Origin: Cytobacillus eiseniae
GTDB taxonomy: Bacteria > Bacillota > Bacilli > Bacillales > Cytobacillaceae
Assembly: GCF_017874625.1 (NCBI RefSeq)
Contig: NZ_JAGIKZ010000006.1
Span: 62,001-126,000 of the forward strand
Length of the DNA: 64,000 bases
Direction: 5' to 3'
Part shown: piece by piece, positions 9,960-20,028 of the stretch
Position numbering within the stretch: the first letter of the stretch is position 1
Layout of the letters: each line of letters opens with the position of its first letter
Translations under genes and position numbers: made by a program
Notes under the pieces: model-generated
What the model saw: only the letters and a program-made list of their open reading frames with translations
What the model was told of the DNA's origin: nothing
The model's database searches: none

Positions 9960-11099
9960 ATGAAATCATATTGGTTATGGCTTTTTCTTAATATAATAGT
10001 TTGGCTGCTGGCAGTCGTTTATTTTAACGAAGATTTAGATAATTTAACGATACGCTTGTTTGGAGTTACCTTCTATTTTATTCAATTCTTTATTATTCCG
10101 ATTACAATACGTAAGACCAATTTGTTAGTAATCATTTTGAGCATAAATGCACTTCTTGCAAGTATATCTTTACTTCCTTACGATAATGGTGGTTTTAACC
10201 CATTTCTCATTCTGATCATATCGCTCCTAATTGCAGAAGGGTTTTATCGTTTGTCAATTGGTCGTAGCATGATTGTAGGAGTAATTGGAACATTTGGGTT
10301 AATTGCAAATGTTCTATATTCCAATCTAGATCCATTTGTTCAACTTTTTATAGGAATTTATATTATTTTATTAATTATCGCTATGATATTTTATAAGAAA
10401 ACAAAGAATCGCTCAGATGATCTGGAGGCGAGATATCAAGCGCTTCTAAGTGAGTATCGTGATTTAAAGCGAAGAGTGATTTCAGAAGAAGATTTAGCAA
10501 GACAGGAAGAGCGAGTTCTAATCGCACATGAGATTCATGATTCAGTAGGACATACATTGACAGCATTGCTAATGCAGCTCGAAATGTTTCGGTTAAATAT
10601 ATCGGGCGAATATAAAGAACAAGTACAAACCTTGAAAGAACTAGCTAATTCTAGCTTAGAGAAGACGAGAAATGCGGTAAAATCTTTAAAGGCTAGAGAA
10701 TCTGGCGGTCTTCCTGGGATTTTAAGATTAGTTCGAAAACTGGAAATGGAAAGCTTTATCCGCATTCATTTTTCCGTAAAGCATGGCGCTTTTACTGCGC
10801 CGTTAACAGGAGAGCAATCTTTTGTTATTTACCGTTCTGTGCAAGAGGCATTAACGAATATTATGAAACATAGTCAGGCAAGAGAGGCTGAGATTACATT
10901 CGAAGCACCAGGCGGCAGTATTTTTCGCTTTGAAATCAGTAATCCAGTTATAGATAATCATAGATATCAGGAAGGATTTGGACTCACATCCATGCGAGAG
11001 CGGTTAGTAAAGTTTGGCGGCAATCTTGAGGTTTTTAAAACAGAGGAGCAATTCGTTGTTACTGGATTTATAAGAATTGGATATGAGGGATTAGAATGA
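9960..11099 (+). CDS. Sensor histidine kinase, NarL/DesK class (LnrJ-like)
   Basis: The N-terminal ~145 residues form about five to six membrane helices without an obvious extracellular domain, as in 'intramembrane-sensing' kinases that watch an ABC exporter. A short coiled linker leads to the HisKA_3 H-box LIAHEIHDSVGHTLTALL with the phospho-acceptor His at about 193, then a HATPase domain with N-box (EALTNIMKHS) and G-box (GFGLTSMRERL). The stop overlaps the regulator gene (ATGA). The order kinase-regulator-ATPase-permease-permease is that of B. subtilis lnrJKLMN (yfiJKLMN) and of yvfRSTU. The inducer here is unknown; membrane-active polyene-like compounds are one possibility by analogy. 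Confidence 0.85.
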   Translation: MKSYWLWLFLNIIVWLLAVVYFNEDLDNLTIRLFGVTFYFIQFFIIPITIRKTNLLVIILSINALLASISLLPYDNGGFNPFLILIISLLIAEGFYRLSIGRSMIVGVIGTFGLIANVLYSNLDPFVQLFIGIYIILLIIAMIFYKKTKNRSDDLEARYQALLSEYRDLKRRVISEEDLARQEERVLIAHEIHDSVGHTLTALLMQLEMFRLNISGEYKEQVQTLKELANSSLEKTRNAVKSLKARESGGLPGILRLVRKLEMESFIRIHFSVKHGAFTAPLTGEQSFVIYRSVQEALTNIMKHSQAREAEITFEAPGGSIFRFEISNPVIDNHRYQEGFGLTSMRERLVKFGGNLEVFKTEEQFVVTGFIRIGYEGLE

Positions 11100-11728
11100 T
11101 TCGAATATTATTGGCAGAAGACCAAATAATGGTTAGACAAGGATTAAAAATGATGATTGAGTCGGATGAAGAAATGAGAGTGACAGGGGAAGCTGACAAT
11201 GGCAAAGAAGCGGTTCTTCTTTGTGAAAAACAAATGTTTGACATTGTCATTCTTGATATTCGGATGCCAGTCTTAGATGGAATCGAAGCAGCAAAAGTGA
11301 TTCAATCCCGCTGGCCCAATACGAAAATCTTAATACTAACGACGTTTGATGATGATGACTATGTGTTGGAATCATTAAAAATTGGAGTGAGTGGGTACAT
11401 TTTGAAGACTGGAGATACAGATTCCTTACTTCGCTCCATTCGAAGTGCTTTAACCGGTGGGTTGTCCATAGAAGACCGAGTGGCAGCTAAAGTCATGCCG
11501 CTTCTACTTAATCGTGGGGAAAAGCACGTGGCTGATCCATCTTTAACTCCCCGTGAAAGAGAAATTTTGACATGCATTGGTGAAGGGCTCAACAATGGAG
11601 AAATAGCAGAAAGATTAGCTATATCTGTTGGAACAGTAAAAAATAATACGAGTCAGATTCTGAATAAATTGGCATTAAGGGATCGGACACAGTTAGCGAT
11701 TTATGCCATTCGTCATAATCTTGTATAA
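11096..11728 (+). CDS. NarL/FixJ-type response regulator (LnrK-like)
   Basis: This 210-residue regulator has a receiver domain with the phospho-acceptor Asp54 in VILDIRMP and Lys in GYILKTGD. Its C-terminal LuxR-type helix-turn-helix is LTPREREILTCIGEGLNNGEIAERLAISVGTVKNNTSQIL. Its start overlaps the kinase stop, so the pair is translationally coupled. It presumably activates the ABC exporter genes just downstream. No operator could be identified with confidence. Confidence 0.88.
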   Translation: MIRILLAEDQIMVRQGLKMMIESDEEMRVTGEADNGKEAVLLCEKQMFDIVILDIRMPVLDGIEAAKVIQSRWPNTKILILTTFDDDDYVLESLKIGVSGYILKTGDTDSLLRSIRSALTGGLSIEDRVAAKVMPLLLNRGEKHVADPSLTPREREILTCIGEGLNNGEIAERLAISVGTVKNNTSQILNKLALRDRTQLAIYAIRHNLV

Positions 11729-11770
11729 TAAAATGACAGAAGTAACGCCTAAATAAATATTTCATGACTA

Positions 11771-11799
11771 GAGACAGTGGTGACACTGTTTCTTTTTTT
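11771..11799 (+). terminator. Terminator between regulator and exporter genes
   Basis: GAGACAGTG / CACTGTTTC stem plus a run of seven T. It uncouples the kinase/regulator transcript from the ABC genes, which therefore probably have their own promoter in 11800-11868. Confidence 0.8.
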
Positions 11800-11868
11800 A
11801 TACATTAAAAAGGAATAAGTCACAATAGAAATGGGTTAGGAAAATTAAATTAAAGGAGTGTTAAATAG

Positions 11869-12801
11869 ATGCTAGAAACGGTCAATCTAAGTAAAACGTA
11901 TAAAGATAAAAAAGCAGTAGATGAAATTGAAATATATTTAGATAAAGGGGAATCGGTTGGATTACTTGGACCTAATGGTGCAGGAAAATCAACGACTATT
12001 TCAATAATTTCCTCCCTATTAAAACCTACCTCCGGTGATGTCAGACTTAACGGAAAAAGTACGATTAAAGATCCATCTGAAATTAGAAAGGTGCTTGGTG
12101 TTGTCCCGCAAGAAATCGCCTTGTATGAGGAACTGTCTGCATATGAAAATCTTAAGTTTTTCGGCAGAATCTATAAAGTGAGAAAAGATCAATTGGAGGA
12201 TCGTATTCAAGAAGTACTAGGGATGGTTGGGCTAAAGGATCGGCAAAAAGAGCTCGTTAAAACGTTCTCTGGTGGCATGAAAAGAAGGGTGAATATTGCA
12301 GCAGCACTCTTGCATCAGCCAGAAATTCTGATTCTTGATGAACCAACAGTCGGGATTGATCCACAATCAAGAAACCATATTTTAGAGACGGTTAAGAAAT
12401 TAAATGAAGAACATGGAACAACCATTTTATATACAAGTCATTATATGGAGGAAGTTGAACAATTATGTAATCGTGTCTACATTATGGACCATGGAAAAGT
12501 TGTTGCTTCAGGAAGCAAAGCTGAATTATTAAGTATTTTATCCAGTGAGGACACGATACAAGTACATCTAAGCAAAACAACTGATGCATTAATTGAAAAG
12601 ATTAAGAATATGGAGCATGTACGTCAGGTGGATGAAACAAGTGATGGCATTCGCATTATTACAAAAAAGGGCAGCAGCATTTTGAGTGATTTAGTACATG
12701 CGGCAGAAAAGGAAAAAAGTCAGATTGTTCATTATCAAGTAGAGGTTCCAAGTCTTGAAGATGTATTCTTACATTTAACTGGCAAGACTTTGCGAGATTA
12801 G
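11869..12801 (+). CDS. ABC transporter ATPase (LnrL/drug-exporter type)
   Basis: This 310-residue ATPase has Walker A GPNGAGKSTT, Q-loop VVPQEIALYEEL, signature FSGGMKRR, Walker B ILILDEPTVGID and H-loop TSHYMEE. The ~90-residue C-terminal extension is typical of the DrrA/CcmA-like multidrug group to which LnrL belongs. It powers export through the two permeases encoded immediately downstream (16-bp gap, then a 1-base overlap). RBS AAAGGAG precedes ATG 11869. Confidence 0.88.
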   Translation: MLETVNLSKTYKDKKAVDEIEIYLDKGESVGLLGPNGAGKSTTISIISSLLKPTSGDVRLNGKSTIKDPSEIRKVLGVVPQEIALYEELSAYENLKFFGRIYKVRKDQLEDRIQEVLGMVGLKDRQKELVKTFSGGMKRRVNIAAALLHQPEILILDEPTVGIDPQSRNHILETVKKLNEEHGTTILYTSHYMEEVEQLCNRVYIMDHGKVVASGSKAELLSILSSEDTIQVHLSKTTDALIEKIKNMEHVRQVDETSDGIRIITKKGSSILSDLVHAAEKEKSQIVHYQVEVPSLEDVFLHLTGKTLRD

Positions 12802-12816
12802 AAGGGAGGAAAAAAA

Positions 12817-14076
12817 GTGGGCTCATTTTTTAGAAAAGACCTATTAGTGTTTTGGAGAGACCGTAAAGAGATTCTGCTAGCTCTATTCCTTCCTATCATA
12901 ATCATTCTTGTTTTAAATACAGCTTATTCTGGCCTATTTAATAGTGACTCAGAGTCCGTAAACATTGATGTAGCCCTTGTTCAGGAAGATAATGAAGCAT
13001 TGGGGCTAGAGCGATTTGCAGATGCTGTAAACGGTTTGGAAATGTCCTCAATCGAGAAGGAAACATTGCTCGAACAAGCTGCACAAATTACACCAGTGCG
13101 CCTTATTGATGATTTTTTTAGTAATCCAGAATTAAAGAAATGGATCAATATAAAGGAATTAAAGGAAGAGGAAGCAACAGAGTTAGTGGAAACAGGGGAA
13201 TTAGATGCGATTATTAAGATTCCAGAAGGGTTTACGTATGAGGTTCTATCTCATTTAATGCTTGATGAGCAATCAGAAGTTGCATTAACGATCCAAGCTG
13301 AAGAGCAATCTACAGAGGTGAGTGTTCTTCGAGACGTCACACAGAATTTCATTGATACGATTAATTTACAATTCGCACTCGGAGGCGCATCTGACGCTGA
13401 AGCAAAAGAACTGGAACTGCCGCAAGGAGGAACAGAAGTAGTAGAAGGTGTTGAAACCTTTAGTATGACACAATATTTTACAATTGGGATGAGTACCCTT
13501 TTTGCATTATTTATTTCACAGACGATTGCGATTAAAACGGTGACAGAAAAGAGAGAACGTGTTTTTAATCGGATTTTATTAACGAATAGTAACCCTATTC
13601 ATTATCTAACAGGAAAAATGCTTGCTACTTTTTGTTTAACATGGTTGCAGTTGGTCATTATCTTTACGTCAATGCAATTCATTTTAGATGTTTTCACTGA
13701 AAAACCATTGGTGTTTTGGATTGGGTTATTAGCAGTTATTACTGCATTTGCACTCACAGTCGCTGGATTATCTGCCTTATTTACTATTCTTACTCTGTAT
13801 TTACATGACTCAAACGCAGTGAGTGGGCTGACTTCACTAATAGTTATGATGTTTGGGTTTCTTGGCGGCAGTTTTTTTCCAATACAAGGTTTTCCGGAAC
13901 TTCTACGAAAAATTGGAGAATGGACACCGAATGGCCTCGTACAGACTACTTTAATAAAGTTGATTCAATTTAATGACTTGCAAGATTTAATGATTCCGAT
14001 CATCTTTTTAATTGGAATGTTTATTGTTTGTTTGACTATTGGAATAGCATTCTTTCCGAAAAGGGGGAGGATATAA
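12817..14076 (+). CDS. ABC-2 type permease (LnrM-like)
   Basis: This 419-residue membrane protein has one N-terminal helix (residues ~17-38), a large ~190-residue outward domain and five to six C-terminal helices, the standard ABC-2 (YhgE/LnrM/LnrN) layout. It starts at GTG 12817 with GAAGGGAGG just upstream. It should pair with the next gene product as a heterodimeric channel. The substrate is unknown. By cassette similarity it may be a membrane-perturbing antibiotic or lipid-like compound. Confidence 0.83.
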   Translation: MGSFFRKDLLVFWRDRKEILLALFLPIIIILVLNTAYSGLFNSDSESVNIDVALVQEDNEALGLERFADAVNGLEMSSIEKETLLEQAAQITPVRLIDDFFSNPELKKWINIKELKEEEATELVETGELDAIIKIPEGFTYEVLSHLMLDEQSEVALTIQAEEQSTEVSVLRDVTQNFIDTINLQFALGGASDAEAKELELPQGGTEVVEGVETFSMTQYFTIGMSTLFALFISQTIAIKTVTEKRERVFNRILLTNSNPIHYLTGKMLATFCLTWLQLVIIFTSMQFILDVFTEKPLVFWIGLLAVITAFALTVAGLSALFTILTLYLHDSNAVSGLTSLIVMMFGFLGGSFFPIQGFPELLRKIGEWTPNGLVQTTLIKLIQFNDLQDLMIPIIFLIGMFIVCLTIGIAFFPKRGRI

Positions 14077-15176
14077 TGTACTCAGTAATGATGGCGCAAT
14101 GGATGAAAGAAAAACGGAAGCCACTACTCATTCTTTTATTTATTGTCATAAGTATTTTGGCAACAGTCATATTTGGCGATGCATCACTGTATACGCAAAC
14201 ATCTGTTGAGGTATATAGCACCGAAGAAAACGCTGAGGAAATCGAAAAAAAATGGGAGAGATTGTTAAATGAGGCAAGTGATATAGAATTTGTTATTACA
14301 GTTGAAGAGGAAGCGCTTAAGAATGTTTCTGAAGGAAAAAGCGATGTTGCTGTTCGACTAATGGAAAAGGATTATCGCTTGATTACTGCATCTGAAACAC
14401 CCAATTTACAACTAGTTGAGCAGGAAGTTCAAAAAGTATTTACAAAGGAAGCAAGACTTGAAGCAATGACTGACGTCGTGAATTCGTCTAAATTACGAAA
14501 TGAAGTGAAGGATTACCTGGAAAATCCGCCGATTAAGGTTCAATCTGAATCGTTAGCTGGCGAAGAAATTCCACAATATAATATGGGCATGCAGCTATTG
14601 TTTGGCTTTACCTTGTTTTTTGCGATGTTTACGATTGGTTTTAAAGTTAATGGAATTAATGAAGATAAGGTGAGCGGAATATGGAACCGGTTGATTCTCT
14701 CTCCAGTGAGTAAAACAAGCATGTATGTAGGTCATCTTATTTATAGCTTCCTCATTGGATACGTTCAAATATTGCTTGTTTTTCTTATCTTCAAATATGT
14801 GATGGGCTATGATATTGGAAATCTTCCAATGATACTTGTGATTTCAGCAGTGTATACACTGAGCATGGTAAGCCTCTCAATGTTGATTGCAGGAGTAGCT
14901 AAAACACCAGAAAAATTTAATATGATCTTTCCATCAATCATTCCGATCATTCCAATCATTAGTGGGATTTATATGCCGCCGGGTACCATTAGTAATCCAG
15001 TCCTTCAATTTATAGGAGATTTGTTTCCTTTATCCCATGCAACAGAAGCAATGATGGGGGTTGCATTATATGATAGCAGTTGGAATGATATAGCCCTGCC
15101 GATTTCCCTCATGCTACTTATTGGTGTTGTATGTATGGGGCTAGGAATTAATATGGTTGAACGGGTGAAAAAATGA
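14076..15176 (+). CDS. ABC-2 type permease (LnrN-like)
   Basis: This is the second permease, 366 residues, with the same topology as its neighbour: one N-terminal helix, an outer domain, then a cluster of helices ending near the C-terminus. I chose ATG 14076, which shares a base with the upstream stop (TAATG) and has AAGGGGGAGG seven bases before it. An upstream in-frame ATG at 14028 would lie inside the neighbour and lacks an RBS. It ends the exporter operon. Confidence 0.83.
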   Translation: MYSVMMAQWMKEKRKPLLILLFIVISILATVIFGDASLYTQTSVEVYSTEENAEEIEKKWERLLNEASDIEFVITVEEEALKNVSEGKSDVAVRLMEKDYRLITASETPNLQLVEQEVQKVFTKEARLEAMTDVVNSSKLRNEVKDYLENPPIKVQSESLAGEEIPQYNMGMQLLFGFTLFFAMFTIGFKVNGINEDKVSGIWNRLILSPVSKTSMYVGHLIYSFLIGYVQILLVFLIFKYVMGYDIGNLPMILVISAVYTLSMVSLSMLIAGVAKTPEKFNMIFPSIIPIIPIISGIYMPPGTISNPVLQFIGDLFPLSHATEAMMGVALYDSSWNDIALPISLMLLIGVVCMGLGINMVERVKK

Positions 15177-15288
15177 AGGAGATTTGTTGGCTCCGTTTAT
15201 GCTTAAGATAGGAGAAAATCAAAGTTAAATCAAAAACTTCATTCTATAAAGAGACAATATATTTTTTTTTGATTATTCATGTATAAAA

Positions 15289-15320
15289 GGCGCCGAAATA
15301 ACAAATCGGTGTCTTTTTTA
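15289..15320 (+). terminator. Terminator of the exporter operon
   Basis: GGCGCCGAAAT / AATCGGTGTC stem (with G-U pairs) and TTTTTT. It ends the lnr-like operon. Confidence 0.7.
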
Positions 15321-15579
15321 TGCAATTACTTATAGATTGAGGGGAGGATCATATTTCTATGAAAATTGGAAAGTAAATTATTACGCTGAAGCAAGATAGG
15401 TACTTTCTCCATAATTATAATAGGATTTGATCAAAAGATACTTTAGAAGCTGTAGGTCAGTTCTTATCGTTCTTAATAAAGTAAAAATAGTTCTTTTTGT
15501 AGTATTATTTTCCAACATACTATAGTATAATTCTATTAAATGAAATGGAAAAGTTTATTTCATTTTTTTTACCTAAAAC

Positions 15580-15595
15580 GTTCTTTTTAAAGAAC
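15580..15595. promoter_or_regulatory. Inverted repeat upstream of the subtilase gene
   Basis: GTTCTTT-TT-AAAGAAC is a perfect 7-bp inverted repeat 180 bp before the protease start. A TATAAT lies at 15526-15531. It could be an operator in a long leader, but no regulator family can be named. The rest of the 600-bp gap 15177-15776 holds only the exporter terminator; I see no further gene. Confidence 0.3.
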
Positions 15596-15776
15596 TTATG
15601 AAGGGGGGATAAAAAGTTAGACAATTAATCTATTCACTAAATCCACAAGAACAGCAACGAACCGTAAGTTCATTCATACCTTACTAAAAAGGAATGAAAT
15701 AGATTTTTATACATAGGTGAGTGAATAGAATCCAATCAGTACTTGATAGAGAAAAGAGAAGTAGGAGGAGAGTTTA

Positions 15777-18700
15777 TTGGGGAAAAGAAAGTTTACAAAA
15801 CTATTTAGTAGTTTCCTAGCTTTTCTAATGGTCATTTCGATCGTATTGCCTGTTTCTGCAACAGAACTAGGAACGACTGATCAAAAGCCATTCAAGCAGC
15901 AACAACAAAACGAAAGAAACATGCTATTAAAGGCAGCAATTGCGGAGCAATTAGAAGCAGCTGAAGGTTTACCAAAGCTTCATAAAGAATTAGAGGGTAA
16001 ATCAGGGAATGAATTGGTCCCAATCATTGTTCATTTATCGGAAAATCCAGTAGCATTAGAAAAAGGAATTGGTGACCTAAAAGGAAAAGCACTTTCAAAT
16101 TCTAAGCTTTCAGAAATCCGCAGCAAAGTAAAAAGACAGCAAGCGGATGTTGATAAAGCAATGAGAGTAAAAGGAATTCTATTTGAAAAAGGTTTTACTT
16201 ATGATACCGTTCTTAACGGTTTTGCTGCCAAAGTAAAAGCAGATGATCTTCAAAAACTTCTAGACATTACTGGCATCACATTAGTAGAACCTGATACAGA
16301 AGTTCATGCAACTAATGAGAAGCCTGCAGATTCAACGTCAGACCTTGAAAAAGTAGGAGATTTCGAGGCGAAGATGAACACAAGCATCTCTTTTCTAGGG
16401 ATCGAGAAGGTCTGGGATGAGGGATACAAAGGAAAGGGCGTCAAGGTAGCTGTACTTGATACAGGTATTGATCCAGACCACCCAGAATTCCAAGGAATAT
16501 ACAAAGGTGGAAAAAACTTTATTCCAAACAGCTCAACTTATGCTCGTGAACGCTCAGATGACGATGCACGGGAAACTTCGCCGAAAGATCGTCCAGCTAG
16601 CCAGCCAGAATTCAATGCAGATGGAAGATCCTTCTACACGGATCACGGTACGCATGTTGCAGGAACCATTGCGGCTATTGGTGCGAATGAATACGGAATT
16701 GAAGGCATCGCACCTGAAGTTGATCTTTATGCATACCGTGTTCTTGGTGCATACGGAAGTGGATCTACATCAGGAATTATCTCAGCGGTTGAACATGCGG
16801 TTAATGAAAAAATGGATGTGATTAACCTTTCTCTTGGTGGAGGCAGCAACTCAGAAAATGACAGTTTATCCTATGCGATTAACAATGCTATGATGGCAGG
16901 AGTAATTTCGGTTGTTTCATCTGGTAACTCAGGACCAAATCGGGGAACAGTAACAACTCCTGGAACAGCACGTCTTGGAATTGTAGTCGGTAACACGACT
17001 AATCCAGAAACACAACATAACGGATTAGTAACAATCAATGTTGGTGAAGATTACAATTACTCGAAACCATTGAAATTTATGGGAACAACGTTTGGGCAGG
17101 ATCTTGCTGAACAATTGGATGGCGAGTATGAGCTTGTTTCTGTACCAAATGTTGGTGCTGTATCTGACTATGATGGAATTGATGTAGATGGAAAAGTTGC
17201 CCTTATCGCACGAGGAGAACTTGCATTCGTTGATAAAATTGCCAATGCAAAGGCAAACGGAGCCATTGCAGCAATTATCCACAACTTCTCAGGAGGAACA
17301 AATGCACCAGATGTATCAAACGTGTTCTTAGGTGATTCATTTGCCTTCATTCCCACGATAGATATGTCAGTAACGGACGGAACAGCAATCCGTGATGCAT
17401 TGAAAAGTGGCAAAGGAACGGTTATATTTGGAAACTATAGTTCGGAAAAGTCCCTAGGTGATGATGTGAATGACTCTAGTTCCCGAGGCCCATCCACACC
17501 GAACTTCGATATAAAACCGGATGTAACAGCTCCAGGAACAAACATCATGTCCTCTGTGCCAGCTTATAAATGGGACTTCCCTGAAGCTAGCTACGAAGAA
17601 TCCTATGATCGTTTTACAGGAACATCTATGGCAGCACCTCATATTGCTGGAGTTGCAGCACTAGTCAAACAAGCAAATCCAGATTGGAATGCTTTTGATG
17701 TAAAGGTTGCGATTTCAAATACAGCGAAACTTCTTAATACTAGTAAATATGACGTCTTCGTTCAAGGAGCGGGCCGTGTAGATGCATATGCTGCCGCATT
17801 CCCAAGCGTGCTTGCTTATGCTGAGGATGAAGCAGTACTTGATGGATCCGGTGAAATTGTACCGAATATTAAAGGAACAGTCACATTTGGTCCGCAAAAA
17901 CTGGACAAAGATATTACAGTCACGAAGCAAATTCGCGTGAATGATCTTAATGGAGCGGGTGGAAGCTTTAATGTAACCGTGGACGTAACGAAGTCATTTG
18001 CTGATGCAAATATCACAATTGACAATCCGTCCTTTACATTAGCACCAAATGGAGAACAGTTATTAAACGTTACATTAACAGCATCGAAAAATACTGCAGC
18101 TAAAGCTGGGGATGAAATTTTAGGCTATATCCATATTAACGGTGGACAAAACCATGTTTCCTTGCCATTTGCTGCTGACTTTGGCGGAGTGCCAGCTACT
18201 CAAATTATGGATATGAGAATTACTGAAACAGATCTTTCCTTTAATGGAGACGGAGTGAAAGACTCTGCGATGCTTTATTTCACCATTACTGGAGATGTCG
18301 GAACGAACTATATTGAAATTTGGAATATTGAGGATCCTGAAGGAGGGGCATATGGTGATGGCTATATTGGTTACCTACATGCAGGAACTTCATTGGGGGC
18401 TGGTTCATACCAGTTAGCAATTAATGGGGAATATAGACCATGGGAAAATTCATCAACATTAACAAAAATTCCTGATGGCCTATATACAATTGACTATACT
18501 GCTCAGGCAGCAGCAGGTATAATCGGTGACTATGTTGGTCCAATTGTTGTAAAATCTACAGTACCTGAAATCGAGGGTGAAGTGGCAGAGAACAAATTAA
18601 CAGGTCAAGTAACAGATAAGTACATTGATTATAATGATGTTCTAAAAGATTATGGGCTTAACTACGAACTCAATACAAAACTGAAGGCTTCCTATGTCAT

Positions 18701-19712
18701 CACAAGTGATGGAAAGGCAGGCACTGCAGTACCATTGACACTTAATCAAGATGGTTCATTTGAAATTGATCTTACTCAAGATGCAGAAAAAGTGACTGTT
18801 TATGTAGAAGATGCTGCTGGAAATAAAGGGGAAGCTGAATTTGTTTATGAAAATACAGCAGAAATCAGCCTATCTGTAGACCAGTCAGATCTTACAATTG
18901 AAAAAGGCAAAACGGCATCAGTCATAGTTACTCAAACGACGAAAGATGGCGACGAATCAACAGATGAAGATGTAACAGCTAAAGCAACATACACAGTGGC
19001 AGATGAATCGATTGCAACAGCAGAAGCTGGTGTCATTACTGCAAAAGCTGCTGGCAAAACAACTGTTACTATTTCATATGGCGATAACGAAGTGAAAGTA
19101 GCTGTAACTGTAGTTGATGGAGAGCCAGGCCCAGAGCCAGAAATCAGCTTATCCGTCAATCCATCAGAAGTAAAAATTGAAAAAGGCAAAACGGCATCAG
19201 TTGTAGTTACTCAAACGACGAAAGATGGCGACGAATCAACGGATGAAGATGTAACAGCTAAAGCAACATACACAGTGGCTGATGAAGCAATCGCAACAGC
19301 AGAAGCTGGTGTCATTACTGCAAAAGCTACTGGCAAAACAACTGTTACCATTTCCTATGGCGATAACGAAGTGAAAGTAGCTGTAACTGTAGTTGACGGA
19401 GAGCCAGACCCAGAAAAAACGGTTAGCTTGAAGGCAGACAAGAGCCTATTCTTAATTAATGTAGGTGCAACAGACAAGGTGAAGATCACTGAAGTAACAA
19501 CAATTGGTGATAAAGTAACAGAAGAAGATGTAACAGCTAAAGCAACATATAAAATGGCCAATGAAAAAATTGCAACCGTTAAGGAAGGCGTCATCTCAGG
19601 AAAGTCTGTTGGGATTACAGAAATGACTGTCACTTACGGTGGAAATACAGTTACGATTCATATTGCTATTGCACAACCCGATGGGGAAAGACCGGTTAGA
19701 CCATTACCATAA
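15777..19712 (+). CDS. Secreted subtilisin-family serine protease, Vpr-like, with Big-type C-terminal repeats
   Basis: This 1311-residue secreted protease starts at TTG 15777 with GTAGGAGGAG seven bases upstream. A signal peptide (residues ~1-28, cleaved after VSA) is followed by an inhibitor-I9 propeptide (~60-180). The S8 catalytic domain has Asp228 (VAVLDTG), His290 (DHGTHVAGT), oxyanion Asn384 (SSGNSGP) and Ser617 (GTSMAAPH). A PA domain is inserted at ~450-550, a Vpr-type Fn3-like region lies at ~690-800, and three Ig-like Big domains of about 93 residues begin near 1029, 1122 and 1213. B. subtilis Vpr is about 806 residues, so the C-terminal part is an extension. No LPXTG or SLH anchor is visible. 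It probably degrades extracellular protein. Confidence 0.9.
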   Translation: MGKRKFTKLFSSFLAFLMVISIVLPVSATELGTTDQKPFKQQQQNERNMLLKAAIAEQLEAAEGLPKLHKELEGKSGNELVPIIVHLSENPVALEKGIGDLKGKALSNSKLSEIRSKVKRQQADVDKAMRVKGILFEKGFTYDTVLNGFAAKVKADDLQKLLDITGITLVEPDTEVHATNEKPADSTSDLEKVGDFEAKMNTSISFLGIEKVWDEGYKGKGVKVAVLDTGIDPDHPEFQGIYKGGKNFIPNSSTYARERSDDDARETSPKDRPASQPEFNADGRSFYTDHGTHVAGTIAAIGANEYGIEGIAPEVDLYAYRVLGAYGSGSTSGIISAVEHAVNEKMDVINLSLGGGSNSENDSLSYAINNAMMAGVISVVSSGNSGPNRGTVTTPGTARLGIVVGNTTNPETQHNGLVTINVGEDYNYSKPLKFMGTTFGQDLAEQLDGEYELVSVPNVGAVSDYDGIDVDGKVALIARGELAFVDKIANAKANGAIAAIIHNFSGGTNAPDVSNVFLGDSFAFIPTIDMSVTDGTAIRDALKSGKGTVIFGNYSSEKSLGDDVNDSSSRGPSTPNFDIKPDVTAPGTNIMSSVPAYKWDFPEASYEESYDRFTGTSMAAPHIAGVAALVKQANPDWNAFDVKVAISNTAKLLNTSKYDVFVQGAGRVDAYAAAFPSVLAYAEDEAVLDGSGEIVPNIKGTVTFGPQKLDKDITVTKQIRVNDLNGAGGSFNVTVDVTKSFADANITIDNPSFTLAPNGEQLLNVTLTASKNTAAKAGDEILGYIHINGGQNHVSLPFAADFGGVPATQIMDMRITETDLSFNGDGVKDSAMLYFTITGDVGTNYIEIWNIEDPEGGAYGDGYIGYLHAGTSLGAGSYQLAINGEYRPWENSSTLTKIPDGLYTIDYTAQAAAGIIGDYVGPIVVKSTVPEIEGEVAENKLTGQVTDKYIDYNDVLKDYGLNYELNTKLKASYVITSDGKAGTAVPLTLNQDGSFEIDLTQDAEKVTVYVEDAAGNKGEAEFVYENTAEISLSVDQSDLTIEKGKTASVIVTQTTKDGDESTDEDVTAKATYTVADESIATAEAGVITAKAAGKTTVTISYGDNEVKVAVTVVDGEPGPEPEISLSVNPSEVKIEKGKTASVVVTQTTKDGDESTDEDVTAKATYTVADEAIATAEAGVITAKATGKTTVTISYGDNEVKVAVTVVDGEPDPEKTVSLKADKSLFLINVGATDKVKITEVTTIGDKVTEEDVTAKATYKMANEKIATVKEGVISGKSVGITEMTVTYGGNTVTIHIAIAQPDGERPVRPLP
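18861..19412 (+). repeat. 279-bp tandem duplication inside the subtilase gene
   Basis: Bases 18861-19139 and 19140-19412 encode two Big-like domains and are nearly identical at DNA level over most of their length (period 279 bp = 93 codons). The third domain after 19413 is clearly diverged. This indicates a recent duplication in a gene otherwise without repeats. Confidence 0.85.
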
Positions 19713-19750
19713 GTTGTACTTAGGTCTTGGTAAAATCATTTGAAATAAAT

Positions 19751-19790
19751 AAAGAAGAGTCAGCATTTTCAATGCTGACTCTTCTTTATT
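19751..19790 (+). terminator. Strong terminator of the subtilase gene
   Basis: AAAGAAGAGTCAGCAT-TTTC-ATGCTGACTCTTCTTT: a 16-bp perfect stem ending in T-rich DNA. The rest of the gap to 20028 shows no feature beyond an RBS (AGGGGGGGA) for the next gene. Confidence 0.92.
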
Positions 19791-20028
19791 ATTCTATTAG
19801 AAATCCAAAACAGAATAGGATTGCTTAATCATCCTTATCCTTCTTCATTCCTAATGTGATAGGTACTCACCTATATTTACAAAATGAATAGATTAGGATT
19901 ACTGCTCATTGATCGTGCACGAGGGTATAAATGAAATACTGTATTAATTAATTTTTTAAAGTGAATAAATGACATTCTTCTATTTTCTAATGTAGGATAG
20001 TAATAGATAAAATTAGGGGGGGAATTAC

